This document shows positions 32,677 through 43,402 of a stretch of DNA of 64,000 bases, piece after piece. A program made the translations under genes and the position numbers. This DNA is from Neorhizobium lilium. Its GTDB lineage: Bacteria; Pseudomonadota; Alphaproteobacteria; Rhizobiales; Rhizobiaceae. The stretch is from assembly GCF_004053875.1 (NCBI RefSeq), contig NZ_SBIP01000003.1, forward strand, positions 620,001-684,000, given 5' to 3'. The notes under the pieces were generated by a model. It did no database searches. It was not told the DNA's origin and saw only the letters and a program-made list of their open reading frames with translations. Position 1 is the stretch's first letter, and every line of letters starts with the position of its first letter.

Positions 32677-34248
32677 ATGGACCCCGAAAGCGGCGACAAG
32701 CCGCCAAAAGGCGGTACGTCGGCTGTGGAACGCGGGGAAGCCAAGTCTTCCCGCCGGCGCAAGACGAAGCGGAACGGGAAACCCCGTAGCGCGGCGGCGT
32801 CGATCCATGCAGGGGCGGGCGAACCAGCCGGTCCTGCCGTACGTTCCCAGCCAGGCGACGCGACAAGCACGACGAGAAAGCGCAAACGGCGCAGGGCGAA
32901 GTCGCGACAGAACGAGCCGCAGGCCGCAATGGCAGCGGCAGGTGATGTCTCGGCGCCAACGCCGGCATCCGTTCCACCCAAGGCAGAAAAGCCCCAGGAT
33001 GCGGGCCTGCCGCACAGCCGGCATCGCCGCAAGAAGAACAGAGGCGGCCGGGGCCTTCAGGGTCGGCCTTTGACACAGGCGAAGACGGCAGTGGTGGTGA
33101 CATCCAAGCAGTCGTCCGCTCCCACGCCCGCCGCCAAGGAGCATCGGGGGAAGATGCCGCCGGGTTCGGCGGTACAGGATGGTTTTGCGGAACGGCCTCC
33201 CCATCTGAGGGATGATCTTTACGCGGCGCTCGACCTCGGCACTAATAATTGCCGCCTGCTGATCGCCCAGCCGACCCGCCCCGGGCATTTCCGGGTGGTG
33301 GATGCCTTTTCGCGAATCGTGCGCCTGGGCGAGGGTCTCGGCTCCAGCGGCCGCCTTTCGGCGGATGCCATGGACCGCGCGGTGGAAGCCTTGCGGATCT
33401 GCGCCTCCAAGCTTGCCAACCGTCCGATCCGGCGCATGCGGCTCATCGCCACCGAAGCTTGCCGTGCAGCGGAAAACGGCGAGGAATTCCTTGCCCGTGT
33501 GACCGCGGAGACCGGCCTGGAGCTGGAAATCATCGACCGTGAAACCGAGGCGAGACTTGCCGTGTCCGGCTGCTCCTCACTGGTCGGCCGCGAGGCCCGG
33601 TCCGTCGTGCTCTTCGATATTGGCGGGGGTTCCTCCGAAATCGCGGTTATTCGCATCGCAGACAACCGCTCGAACCGGCTTGCCAACCACATCACTCACT
33701 GGACGTCCTTGCCTGTGGGCGTGGTGACGCTTTCGGAACGGCATGGCGGCCGCGATGTGACGCCGGATGTCTTTGCCGCCATGGTGGCGGAGGTGGAAGG
33801 CATGCTTCACCGCTTCCATTGCCCGCCATTGAATACGCCGGAAGGACAGGTGGCGGAGGATTTCCACCTGATCGGCACGTCTGGAACCGTCACCACGCTG
33901 GCCGGGGTTCATCTGGGCCTGCCGCGTTACGACCGCCGCAAGGTGGATGGCCTGTGGCTGTCGGATGACGAGGTGAGCGCCATGCAGTCCAAGCTTCTGT
34001 CCTGGGATTTCGCCGGCCGCGCCGCCAATCCCTGTATAGGACCCGACCGCGCCGATCTCGTTCTGGCCGGCTGCGCGATCCTGGAAGCCATCCGCCGGCG
34101 CTGGCCCAGCGAAAGAATGCGTGTCGCCGATCGTGGACTGCGGGAAGGGCTGCTGACGGATATGATGGCCGATGACGGCGTCTGGCGGCGTACCCGGTCG
34201 CGGCGTTTCGGCACCGGCCAGCGGGAAGAGGCAGGAGCCAATCAATGA
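32677..34248 (+). CDS. Ppx/GppA phosphatase family (exopolyphosphatase) with long basic N-terminus
   Basis: Hydrolase of inorganic polyphosphate or guanosine pentaphosphate, 523 residues. The first 180 are low-complexity and rich in Lys, Arg, Ala and Pro, for which I know no function. The Ppx domain begins [17 protein letters not shown] (D186) with later [32 protein letters not shown] and the [19 protein letters not shown] segment. The end overlaps the rlmE start by 4 bp (ATGA), a pairing common in rhizobia. ATG at 32677 was chosen after the tRNA; GTG at 32674 is equally possible. Divergent from the tRNA gene. Confidence 0.88.
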   Translation: MDPESGDKPPKGGTSAVERGEAKSSRRRKTKRNGKPRSAAASIHAGAGEPAGPAVRSQPGDATSTTRKRKRRRAKSRQNEPQAAMAAAGDVSAPTPASVPPKAEKPQDAGLPHSRHRRKKNRGGRGLQGRPLTQAKTAVVVTSKQSSAPTPAAKEHRGKMPPGSAVQDGFAERPPHLRDDLYAALDLGTNNCRLLIAQPTRPGHFRVVDAFSRIVRLGEGLGSSGRLSADAMDRAVEALRICASKLANRPIRRMRLIATEACRAAENGEEFLARVTAETGLELEIIDRETEARLAVSGCSSLVGREARSVVLFDIGGGSSEIAVIRIADNRSNRLANHITHWTSLPVGVVTLSERHGGRDVTPDVFAAMVAEVEGMLHRFHCPPLNTPEGQVAEDFHLIGTSGTVTTLAGVHLGLPRYDRRKVDGLWLSDDEVSAMQSKLLSWDFAGRAANPCIGPDRADLVLAGCAILEAIRRRWPSERMRVADRGLREGLLTDMMADDGVWRRTRSRRFGTGQREEAGANQ

Positions 34249-35057
34249 CCAAACCGCCTGTAGGCACCAACCGTACCGGCCGCAAGCTTGGCCAAAAGGT
34301 CAAGAAGGGCAAGCTCAAGGCGTCCTCCCGCCGCTGGCTGGAGCGCCATATCAACGATCCCTATGTGCAGCGGGCCAAGCTCGAAGGCTACCGCGCCCGC
34401 GCGGCCTTCAAGCTGCTCGAGATTGATGAGAAGCACGAGCTTCTCAAGGGCGCGCGCCGGATCATCGACCTCGGCGCCGCACCCGGCAGCTGGTCGCAGA
34501 TCGCAGCCAATATCACGGGATCGACCGACGACGACATCAGGGTTGCTGCCATAGACTTTCTGGATATGGCGCCGCTTGCAGGCGTCAAGGTGCTTCAGCT
34601 CGACTTCCTCGACCCCGACGCGCCGCGCCTGTTGATGGATTCGATCGGCGGAGCGCCCAATGTCGTCCTGTCGGACATGGCGGCTCCCACCACCGGCCAT
34701 CAGAAGACGGACCATCTGCGGACCATGCACTTGTGTGAAGTGGCGGCCTATTTTGCCGTCGAGGTTCTGGCCGAAGGCGGGCACTTTCTTGCCAAGACCT
34801 TCCAGGGCGGCACCGAGCGCGACCTGCTGAATATGCTCAAGCAGAATTTCCGCCAGGTGATCCACGTCAAGCCCGGCGCCTCGCGGCAGGAATCGGTCGA
34901 AATGTTTCTGCTGGCCAAGCACTTCAAGGGTCGCAAGCCGGGTGAGCTGCCTCCGCAACCAGACCACGCGTCGGAGCAGGACCTTAACGTCGACGACGAA
35001 CGGAACCACGGCGACAGTTGGGATAACGACGACGAACGGGATAGGTCCTCACCCTAG
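34245..35057 (+). CDS. rlmE: 23S rRNA (uridine-2'-O)-methyltransferase RlmE
   Basis: Methylates U2552 of 23S rRNA late in 50S assembly. 270 residues: an RNA-binding N-terminus ([20 protein letters not shown]) and a Rossmann methyltransferase domain with motif [13 protein letters not shown], catalytic [14 protein letters not shown], and FLAKTFQGG. It is longer than the usual 210-250 because of an acidic C-terminal tail ([20 protein letters not shown]). It overlaps the Ppx gene by 4 bp, so the two are an operon. Confidence 0.93.
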   Translation: MTKPPVGTNRTGRKLGQKVKKGKLKASSRRWLERHINDPYVQRAKLEGYRARAAFKLLEIDEKHELLKGARRIIDLGAAPGSWSQIAANITGSTDDDIRVAAIDFLDMAPLAGVKVLQLDFLDPDAPRLLMDSIGGAPNVVLSDMAAPTTGHQKTDHLRTMHLCEVAAYFAVEVLAEGGHFLAKTFQGGTERDLLNMLKQNFRQVIHVKPGASRQESVEMFLLAKHFKGRKPGELPPQPDHASEQDLNVDDERNHGDSWDNDDERDRSSP

Positions 35058-35064
35058 GCCCGAC

Positions 35065-36471
35065 CTACTCTCCGGGCTCCGTCCGCAGCTTCCGGCGTAC
35101 CAGATGACCGGAAACAGCCGCACCCGCCATCGGGTCGAGCCGGATCAGTGGCAGGATGGAGCAGAGCGACAGGCCGGCCACCAGGAAGAAGGCGAGGTGG
35201 AAATCCGCGAGCTGCAGATGCGTACCCGACAGCGTCGATGAGAGTTCGAGGATAAACGCCGCAAAGGCGACGCCGAGCGCCAGGCTCACCTGCTGCAGCA
35301 CGGAGGCGATTGACGTCGCCTGGCTGGCCTGCTCGTCGGAGATTTCCGAATAGCTGAGCGCATTGGAGCCGGTGAAGAAGAAGGACCGGCAGAAGCCGCC
35401 CAGCAGCAGGAAGAGCACGATCAGCATGTGCGGCGATTGCGGCGTGAAGAAGCCGTTGACGGCCGTCGTCGCCGCGCCGGCAATGCCAGCAGCAATCAGC
35501 GTCGTCTTGAAGCCGGTCATGGCAAACACGCGCCGGGCAATGAATTTGACGATGAGCGCCCCGAGCGCGCCCGCAAAGGTGATGAGGCCTGACTGGAAGG
35601 GGTTGAGCCCGAAGCCAAGCTGCAGCATGAGCGGCATCAGGAACGGCATTGCCCCGGTCGAGATCCGGAACAATGTTCCGCCCGTGGTTGCAGCACGGAA
35701 AGCCGTGTCGTTGAAGATCTTGAGGTTGAGGATCGGCGACGGATGGGTATGCGCGTGCCTGATATAAAGGGCGAGCGCGGCAAAACCGGCGACCGTGGCA
35801 CTGATGCCGATTGCAGGCGGCAGGGCAGGCAGTCCGATCACGGAAAGGCCGAAAACGATGCCGGCGGCAGCGATCCCGGTCAGCGCAAGGCCCGTCCAAT
35901 CCATTCGCGGCGGGTTGGTTGGCGGCACCTCCGGCAGGAATACGCCGGAGAGATAGATGCCGAGCACCCCGATCGGCACGTTGATGATGAAGATCCAATG
36001 CCAGGTGAAATAGGTGGTGATGAAGCCGCCGATCGGCGGCCCGGTAAGCGGACCGACCAGGGCCGGGATCGTCAGCAACGCCATGGCGGAGACGAGCTCG
36101 CTGCGCTTGGTCGTGCGCAACAGCACGAGGCGCCCGACTGGCGTCATCATCGAGCCGCCGATCCCCTGCAGGAAGCGGGAAACGACGAACTGAAGCAGCG
36201 AGGTGGAGAGGGCGCAGCAGATCGACCCCACCACGAAGACCAGGATCGCGATCCGGAAGATCTTCTTCGCACCGAATTTATCGGACATCCAGCCGCTGAT
36301 CGGGATGAACATGGCGAGCGCAACCATGTAGGAGGTCAGCGCCAGTTTCAGCGTGATGGGACTGACGCCGAGATCGGTGGCGATCGTGGGCAGGGCCGTC
36401 GCAATGACGGTGGAGTCCATCTGCTCCATGAAGAGCGCGACGGCAAGAATAAGGGGGATGATACGGTTCAT
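35065..36471 (-). CDS. MFS multidrug exporter, EmrB/DHA2 type
   Basis: 468-residue inner-membrane drug/proton antiporter with the spacing of 14 helices. It starts MNRIIPLILAVALFMEQMDS with the helix-1 EQMDSTVIATALPTIA signature. Motif A is GWMSDKFGAKKIFRIA and motif C-like FLQGIGGSMMTPVGR follows. The large loop has SGVFLPEVPPTN. A start 24 codons upstream is possible; the one at 36471 makes helix 1 N-terminal. It is divergent from the metallo-hydrolase gene. Substrate unknown. Confidence 0.88.
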   Translation of the reverse strand: MNRIIPLILAVALFMEQMDSTVIATALPTIATDLGVSPITLKLALTSYMVALAMFIPISGWMSDKFGAKKIFRIAILVFVVGSICCALSTSLLQFVVSRFLQGIGGSMMTPVGRLVLLRTTKRSELVSAMALLTIPALVGPLTGPPIGGFITTYFTWHWIFIINVPIGVLGIYLSGVFLPEVPPTNPPRMDWTGLALTGIAAAGIVFGLSVIGLPALPPAIGISATVAGFAALALYIRHAHTHPSPILNLKIFNDTAFRAATTGGTLFRISTGAMPFLMPLMLQLGFGLNPFQSGLITFAGALGALIVKFIARRVFAMTGFKTTLIAAGIAGAATTAVNGFFTPQSPHMLIVLFLLLGGFCRSFFFTGSNALSYSEISDEQASQATSIASVLQQVSLALGVAFAAFILELSSTLSGTHLQLADFHLAFFLVAGLSLCSILPLIRLDPMAGAAVSGHLVRRKLRTEPGE

Positions 36472-36657
36472 GGAGGGCCTGCTATGCGCTGGGTGGCCTT
36501 CGTCTAAACCTCTTGTCACTCTATGCCAACGGGAGAATCTCACCTTTTGCGAAAATGGGTCACGTCTGCGTGAGGCGCGATTTCCTCGCCGGGATCGTTC
36601 TTTATCTACCGTCCCTGTAGCCGACCGGCTGCAATGAATGGAATGGAGGGAGACATC

Positions 36658-37647
36658 ATGCAGGGATCGAAAATAGCGCGGCGCAGTTTATTGGGTACTG
36701 CAGGCATCGGCATGCTTGCCGCGCCGGCTGTTCTGAGCGGCCGCGTTCAGGCGCAGGAGAACAAGACATTGGTCATCAACCGCGTCACGCCGCCGGATAT
36801 CCACCAGTTCAAGGTCGGCGGCTTCAAGCTTCTGGTCATCAAGGACGGCGCGCGACCTTCCGACAAGCCGGGCGAGACCTTCGGGACGAACCAGAAGCCT
36901 GAAACCGTCGGCACGCTGCTTGACCAGAATTTCCTGCCGAAAGACCAGTTCGTCAACAGCTTCTCGCCGGTGCTGATCGATACCGGCAGCGACGTCATCC
37001 TGTTCGATACGGGTCTCGGGGAAGCAGCTCGCGCGCAGGGCGGAGGTCGCCTGATCGAGGGTCTGGCGGCGGCCGGCTACATGCCCGACGACATTTCGAT
37101 CGTGGTCATCACCCATATGCACGGGGACCACATTGGCGGCCTGATGGAAAACGGTAAGCCGAGCTTCACGAAAGCCCGTTATATCGCCGGCCAGACAGAA
37201 TATGATTTCTGGACGGACGGAGCCCGCGCCGGCACGCCTGCGGAAGGCAATCAGAAGGCGGTGCTCGCCAATGTGAAGCCGCTCGCTGAAAAGATGACCT
37301 TCCTGAAGGACGGCGGCGAAGTCGTCTCCGGCATCACGGCGATGCTGGCGCCCGGCCATACTCCCGGCCATCTGATCTTCAACGTCGAATCGCAGAACAA
37401 GCGTCTTCTGGTGACGGCCGATACGGCCAACCACTACGTTCTGTCGCTGCAGCGTCCCGAATGGGAGGTAAGGTTCGACATGGACAAGGCGCAGGCGGCT
37501 GCCACCCGGAAGAAGGTGTTCGACATGGTCGCAACCGACCGTATCGCCTTCCTCGGCTATCACATGCCGTTCCCGGCCGTCGGCTATGCGGAAAAACAGG
37601 AGACGGGATACCGTTTCGTGCCGAAGACCTACCAGTTCGAAATCTGA
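36658..37647 (+). CDS. Tat-exported metallo-beta-lactamase-fold hydrolase
   Basis: Zinc hydrolase of 329 residues with an N-terminal twin-arginine signal: ARRSLLGTAGIGMLAAPAVL, cleaved after about residue 30 (VQAQ). The metal site is THMHGDHIGG (HxHxDH), with later His in GHTPGHLIF and the ADTAN aspartate, and FLGYHMPFP at the end. The fold is that of lactonase/PhnP-like enzymes, including possible quorum-quenching lactonases, but substrate is not readable. Start at 36658 follows GGAGGGAGACATC. A terminator follows. Confidence 0.88.
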   Translation: MQGSKIARRSLLGTAGIGMLAAPAVLSGRVQAQENKTLVINRVTPPDIHQFKVGGFKLLVIKDGARPSDKPGETFGTNQKPETVGTLLDQNFLPKDQFVNSFSPVLIDTGSDVILFDTGLGEAARAQGGGRLIEGLAAAGYMPDDISIVVITHMHGDHIGGLMENGKPSFTKARYIAGQTEYDFWTDGARAGTPAEGNQKAVLANVKPLAEKMTFLKDGGEVVSGITAMLAPGHTPGHLIFNVESQNKRLLVTADTANHYVLSLQRPEWEVRFDMDKAQAAATRKKVFDMVATDRIAFLGYHMPFPAVGYAEKQETGYRFVPKTYQFEI

Positions 37648-39306
<1,659 letters not shown>

Positions 39307-39374
39307 TCGTGCGTTGAAGGCGAACGGCCGGCTCCCCGCGAGCCCGGCCCTTGACCAAAATGCGGAATACTTTC

Positions 39375-39452
39375 TGTCGCAAATACCTGTCGCAAGACTC
39401 CGACTTTTGCGACAGATTGTTCCCTGAAATCGGCCGCCACGATTTGTCGCAA
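39375..39452. repeat. Cluster of four TGTCGCAA octamers
   Basis: TGTCGCAA occurs at 39375-39382, 39388-39395 and 39445-39452, and inverted (TTGCGACA) at 39407-39414, all inside 78 bp between the convergent ends of guaB and the small glyoxalase-like gene. The role is unknown; see finding. Confidence 0.6.
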
Positions 39453-39480
39453 TGTTAGAAGATTTGCGAAGGATTCCCAA

Positions 39481-39909
39481 TTAGCTTCCTAGCGCGCTTA
39501 ACGTCAGGTGCGGCGCTCCGTCCGAAGTTTTACGGACAGAATTTCCGGTAGTGTCGACCATGCTTTTTACGATTCGGCGCATGTTGGAAAAACTGTCGAA
39601 AGTAACGGTATCTACCGGCTCATCGAAACGCACAGTCACGGAATAGAATGTGCCCGAGGATGACAATGCGGTAATTTCGCCCTTGAAGGGCTGCCCAAGA
39701 TACCGCCCCTGCACTCTTTGGCGCACATGGAAAGAAAAGGGATTAGCCTGGGCGAGGCGAGCGGACAAGGTGTTCCAGTCGCGTGCGCCATTCTGCCGGG
39801 CCACCAGTTCCAGCGCCTGGGCATGGCCCAACACGGTACCGGCGGCGGCAAGTGCACCCCTCAGAGATTTTGCGTGCGCCTTGGCTTCTGCGATGTTTCT
39901 GACTGTCAT
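39481..39909 (-). CDS. Glyoxalase_8-type small protein
   Basis: 142 residues. The N-terminus MTVRNIAEAKAHAKSLRGAL, then GHAQALELVARQNGARDWNTLSARLA, is the short helical domain assigned to the Glyoxalase_8 (glyoxalase superfamily) family. The C-terminal part is beta-rich (QGRYLGQPFKGEITAL, FDEPVDTVTFDSFSNMRRIV). No enzymatic residues are evident, and family members are typically uncharacterised. Its start overlaps the stop of the MATE gene by 4 bp, so the two are an operon. Confidence 0.75.
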   Translation of the reverse strand: MTVRNIAEAKAHAKSLRGALAAAGTVLGHAQALELVARQNGARDWNTLSARLAQANPFSFHVRQRVQGRYLGQPFKGEITALSSSGTFYSVTVRFDEPVDTVTFDSFSNMRRIVKSMVDTTGNSVRKTSDGAPHLTLSALGS

Positions 39910-41300
39910 GACAGGTTCCCCATGGCCTTCAGCCCGATACCGGCGTTTCCCCGCGCCTTCAGCGCAGCAGAAAGCACAAGAGTTGCGATGATTGCGGCCA
40001 CGCCGTCGGCCAACGGATAGGCAAACCAAATCGCATCCGCGCCCAACATTGCCGCAGCGACCGTGACCAGGACGGGCAACAGGACAAGAGGCTTGACCAT
40101 AGTCAGAAGAGCCGAGCGGGCTGGTTGACCGATGGCCTGAAAATAAAGCCCAAGCACAAGAACTGGCCCGGAAAAAAGATAGACCGCAGCCATGGGACGA
40201 AGCAATCGGCCGACCTGGCCGATCACATCCTGATCGGCGACAAAGGCTGCTCCGACGACCGTGCCCCCGCTGAACAGCAAAACCTCGACAGCAAGACAGT
40301 AGAGCAATGCGCTTGCTGCGGCGAGCCGAAGGACCGCATCCGAGCGGGCGTAGAGACGCGCACCGACATTGTTGCCAACGATGCTCTGCATCGCCATCGC
40401 GATTGCCATGATTGGCAAGAAGGCAAAACCGAAAATGCGTGTCACGATCCCGTAGGCAGCAATGGTCCTGGCGTAGTCGCTGCTGCCTGCAAAACGTAGG
40501 GCGAAAACCACGCTGGCGGCTGAAAGTGCCATGCCGATGAAGCCCAGACTGACCGGAGCGCCCAGCGCAACCATACGCCTCCAACTGCCGGTCCAGCGGT
40601 TCCGCAACAGGCTGTTGAGCGGCATCATGCCCCCGATGAAACGGCGTAACCCCGCCAGAAGCACCAGTCCCAGCGCCTGTGCCAGAACCGTCCCCGTGGC
40701 CGAACCCGCAACACCCAGTTCCAGCATCACCACCAGGATGTAGTTCAGCAGAATGTTGATGAGCGTTACTCCAAGCGACATGAGCGCCATCAACCCCGCC
40801 TGTCCCTCGTTCCTCCAGGAATCGGCATGAATACCCAGCAGAAATTGTATCGGAGTTCCGAATACGGTGATTGCCAGGAAGACCCACACCATTTCGGCAA
40901 CCGGGCCATCGGAGCCCGCAATGCGCAGGGCGAAACCCCACCCGCCCGCACAGAAGATCAAGATCAGCATTGAAGCGATCGTTAACGCAAGTCCATGTGC
41001 GCCGGCGAAGGTCGCGTCGGCCGCGTTACGGTCGTCGGCGCCTAGCTGGCGAGCCAGCAAGCTTGACATTCCCCCGCTGACAAGGGTCGAAAGCGCGATC
41101 GTCAGCATCAGAACTGGAAACGCCATGCCGACTGCCGCCATGGCGTCCGCACCAACGAAATGCCCAAGAAAGACTGCGTCGATGATACCCAGCATCCCGT
41201 TCATCACCATGATGGCGATCATAGGAAACGCGGTGGCGGCAAAAATTCTGCCTGGCGAGGCGGTCAGAAAACGGTTTTCGGGCGATTGTCGCAAAGACAT
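39906..41300 (-). CDS. MATE-family efflux transporter
   Basis: Multidrug or toxic-compound exporter of the inner membrane, 464 residues, with twelve helices in two MatE repeats. Conserved stretches are IIDAVFLGHFVGADAMAAVG and GMSSLLARQLGADDRNAADA in the first repeat, and RIFGFAFLPIMAIAMAMQS and GQPARSALLTMVKPLVLLPV in the second. It is Na+- or H+-driven by family. ATG at 41300 follows AGGAGTGAGTG. It is the first gene of an operon with the Glyoxalase_8-type gene. Substrate unknown. Confidence 0.9.
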   Translation of the reverse strand: MSLRQSPENRFLTASPGRIFAATAFPMIAIMVMNGMLGIIDAVFLGHFVGADAMAAVGMAFPVLMLTIALSTLVSGGMSSLLARQLGADDRNAADATFAGAHGLALTIASMLILIFCAGGWGFALRIAGSDGPVAEMVWVFLAITVFGTPIQFLLGIHADSWRNEGQAGLMALMSLGVTLINILLNYILVVMLELGVAGSATGTVLAQALGLVLLAGLRRFIGGMMPLNSLLRNRWTGSWRRMVALGAPVSLGFIGMALSAASVVFALRFAGSSDYARTIAAYGIVTRIFGFAFLPIMAIAMAMQSIVGNNVGARLYARSDAVLRLAAASALLYCLAVEVLLFSGGTVVGAAFVADQDVIGQVGRLLRPMAAVYLFSGPVLVLGLYFQAIGQPARSALLTMVKPLVLLPVLVTVAAAMLGADAIWFAYPLADGVAAIIATLVLSAALKARGNAGIGLKAMGNLS

Positions 41301-41922
41301 CACTCACTCCTCAAAAGAGGCATTTCAACTGTGATGGGGCCTGCATTGCCACCGACGAAATGCTTCGAGGGTGAGAAAGATCTTTTACACTCCGGGCTTC
41401 ACCGTGACTTGCGTCTGCAGGCGGCAGGTGCTCGGAACCTTCGCCAGAACGGTCATACATTCCAGACATTGTCAATAGATGCGTGTCCCAGAAAATCTGC
41501 AAACGTTTGGCTGGACTGTTTGTCACGAAAATTCCACAGGCCGTCCGAAAACTCAAAATGAAATTTCCGATGTAGAATTTCTTTCCGGTATTCTGACTAT
41601 TCAATGTGATACATTCTATAGACGGCTGCAGTAAGAGAGGCCGCTAGCATCATTTTCTAACGAAATTTTCTCGCACCGAGTTTTCGGACGGTCTGTCCAA
41701 TTAAAGCGACAGTTTTTCGACCGTATTCTCGGCGTCGCAAAACCAGTGTTTCGCGCCAGATGGAGGCGCAGAATGCTTCACGAGGATATTTCCAGCAAGC
41801 TGAGCGGCTGAACACATTTCGGTTAGGGGCTGGACCCGCGAGCCTGATTTTCTTATTCATTTCCAGCATATTGCGGCTGCCATCGACACGGCTTATGAAA
41901 CGCTTGAGGACGAGGAGTAGTC
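41301..41922. other. 622-bp AT-rich intergenic region
   Basis: No gene is convincing. It has a 14-bp perfect inverted repeat, CCGTCCGAAAACTC (41541-41554) and GAGTTTTCGGACGG (41678-41691). The 37-codon frame ending just before MAPEG is probably a remnant, not a gene. Both neighbours must have promoters here. Confidence 0.45.
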
Positions 41923-42342
41923 ATGCCTTCCACCGAAGCGACCTTGTGGCCGATGATCGCGCATGCCGCGCTCGTCTTCTTTCTCTATTGGCTCCTGTCG
42001 AAGCGGCGCTTTGCGGCCGTGAAGACCGGCAGCGCCGAAGCCGGGCAGTTCCGCGAGAACCGGGAAGAGCCGCTGGAAAGCCTGCTGGTTCACAACAACC
42101 TCAAGAACCAGTTCGAGCTTCCCGTCCTCTTCTATGCCGTCAGCCTGGCGCTTTACGTCTCCACGGCCGACAATCCGGCTACGGTGGCGCTGGAATGGGT
42201 CTTCGTGCTGTCGCGCTTCGCCCATTCCTATGTCCACATCACCAGCAACCGCCTGCGCTATCGCCGTCCGGCCTTCGTCGTCGGGTTCCTCTCGCTCTTG
42301 GCGCTGTGGGTCTGGTTGGCGGTCTGGCTCGCTGCCAGCTAA
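41923..42342 (+). CDS. MAPEG-family membrane protein
   Basis: 139-residue four-helix inner-membrane protein of the membrane-associated eicosanoid/glutathione metabolism family. Hydrophobic helices are WPMIAHAALVFFLYWLLS, LPVLFYAVSLALYVS, VALEWVFVLSRFAHSYVHIT and FVVGFLSLLALWVWLAVWLA. The ENREEPLESLLVHNNLKNQF motif and the SRFAHSYVHITSN segment are the family signature. Bacterial members are largely uncharacterised. AGGACGAGGAG precedes the ATG. It is convergent with oxyR. Confidence 0.88.
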   Translation: MPSTEATLWPMIAHAALVFFLYWLLSKRRFAAVKTGSAEAGQFRENREEPLESLLVHNNLKNQFELPVLFYAVSLALYVSTADNPATVALEWVFVLSRFAHSYVHITSNRLRYRRPAFVVGFLSLLALWVWLAVWLAAS

Positions 42343-42359
42343 ACGGCGGCGGGGCTTGC

Positions 42360-43289
42360 CTAGACCAGTTCGCCATCGACGTTAGCTTCGGAGACTTTGG
42401 TTCGGTCGGCGCAGGACCGGATGGCCTGTGCTAGGGCGGCCATGTCCTGCGGCCGGCCGCTCGATTTTCTCCAGATCAGCCCGATCTCGCGCGACGGGGC
42501 AGGGTCGGCAAAGGGTACGATCCGCAGATTGTTGCGGGCCGTCTCCGTCTCGATGGCGATCTCGGGGATCAAGGTCATCCCCATATCGTGCGACACCATT
42601 TGCAGCAGTGTCGTCATGGAGGTCGCGCCGAAATTGACGAGGCTGCGCTTTCCAGCCGTGCCGCAGACGGCAAGCGCCTGGTCGCGGAGGCAGTGGCCCT
42701 CCTCAAGCAGTAGCAGGCGTTCCGCATCCACTTGATTTTCGGTCAGCGGTGATGTCAGCACGTCACGGTCGTTCTTCGCCATCGCCATGAAGAATCGGTC
42801 GCTGAAAAGGGGCGTACTTTCCACATTCTCCGCTTCGACCGGCAGTGCGGCGATCACCGCATCCAGACGCCCGTCGGCCAGATCGGCGACGAGGCGGTCG
42901 GTGATGGCTTCTTTCAACTCGATCTCGATCTGCGGATAGTCGGCGCGTAGATGCGGCACCAGTCTCGGGACGAGGTAGGGCGCAACGGTTGGAATGATGC
43001 CGATCCGTACCAGCGTGTCGAGAAGAGCGCCGCTGTCGCGGACCGAGATTTCGAGCTTTTCCACTTCCGACAGGATGAGCCGGATGTGACGCAGGACGTC
43101 CTGGCCCTTGCGCGTCAGCAGCAACCCGGTGCGGCTGCGCTCCACCAGCCGCACGCCCAGATGGGTCTCCATCTCCATGATCTGTGCCGAAAGTGCCGGC
43201 TGGCTGATATGCACCAGCGCCGCCGCCCTTCCGAAATGCCGCATGGAAGCAAGAGCCTCGAAATAGCGCATCTGACGCAGGGTCAGCAT
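42360..43289 (-). CDS. oxyR: Peroxide-sensing LysR regulator OxyR
   Basis: Redox-switched LysR activator of peroxide defence genes, 309 residues. The N-terminal helix-turn-helix reads TLRQMRYFEALASMRHFGRA. The regulatory domain contains the redox cysteines in LLLEEGHCLRDQALAVCG at 200 and 209, matching the C199/C208 pair of E. coli OxyR. It is divergently transcribed from katA with 113 bp between them, the usual rhizobial arrangement in which OxyR controls the catalase. Confidence 0.95.
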   Translation of the reverse strand: MLTLRQMRYFEALASMRHFGRAAALVHISQPALSAQIMEMETHLGVRLVERSRTGLLLTRKGQDVLRHIRLILSEVEKLEISVRDSGALLDTLVRIGIIPTVAPYLVPRLVPHLRADYPQIEIELKEAITDRLVADLADGRLDAVIAALPVEAENVESTPLFSDRFFMAMAKNDRDVLTSPLTENQVDAERLLLLEEGHCLRDQALAVCGTAGKRSLVNFGATSMTTLLQMVSHDMGMTLIPEIAIETETARNNLRIVPFADPAPSREIGLIWRKSSGRPQDMAALAQAIRSCADRTKVSEANVDGELV

Positions 43290-43402
43290 GATAAGTTTTT
43301 CCGATCGACAGCTTCATCAAATACGATTGGAAATTATCGGCCGGAGATGGAACATGCAAGCGTCACGCCGCAAAGGCCGACATCCAATCGAGGGAGATTG
43401 AT
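43290..43402. promoter_or_regulatory. oxyR-katA divergent regulatory region
   Basis: 113 bp between the two start codons. It should contain both promoters and the OxyR site. The best LysR-like symmetry I see is CGAT-8-ATCG near 43325-43340 (CGATTGGAAATTATCG). A fuller ATAG-type OxyR site cannot be read with confidence. Confidence 0.45.

Noticed and set aside
39910-40941. Long upstream extension of the Glyoxalase_8-type gene across the MATE gene
   Set aside because: The extension is the wrong-frame shadow of the MATE coding region; the family N-terminus is at 39909.
41804-41922. A 37-codon frame ending in ETLEDEE just before the MAPEG gene
   Set aside because: No suitable start codon and no family pattern; its last bases are the ribosome-binding region of MAPEG.
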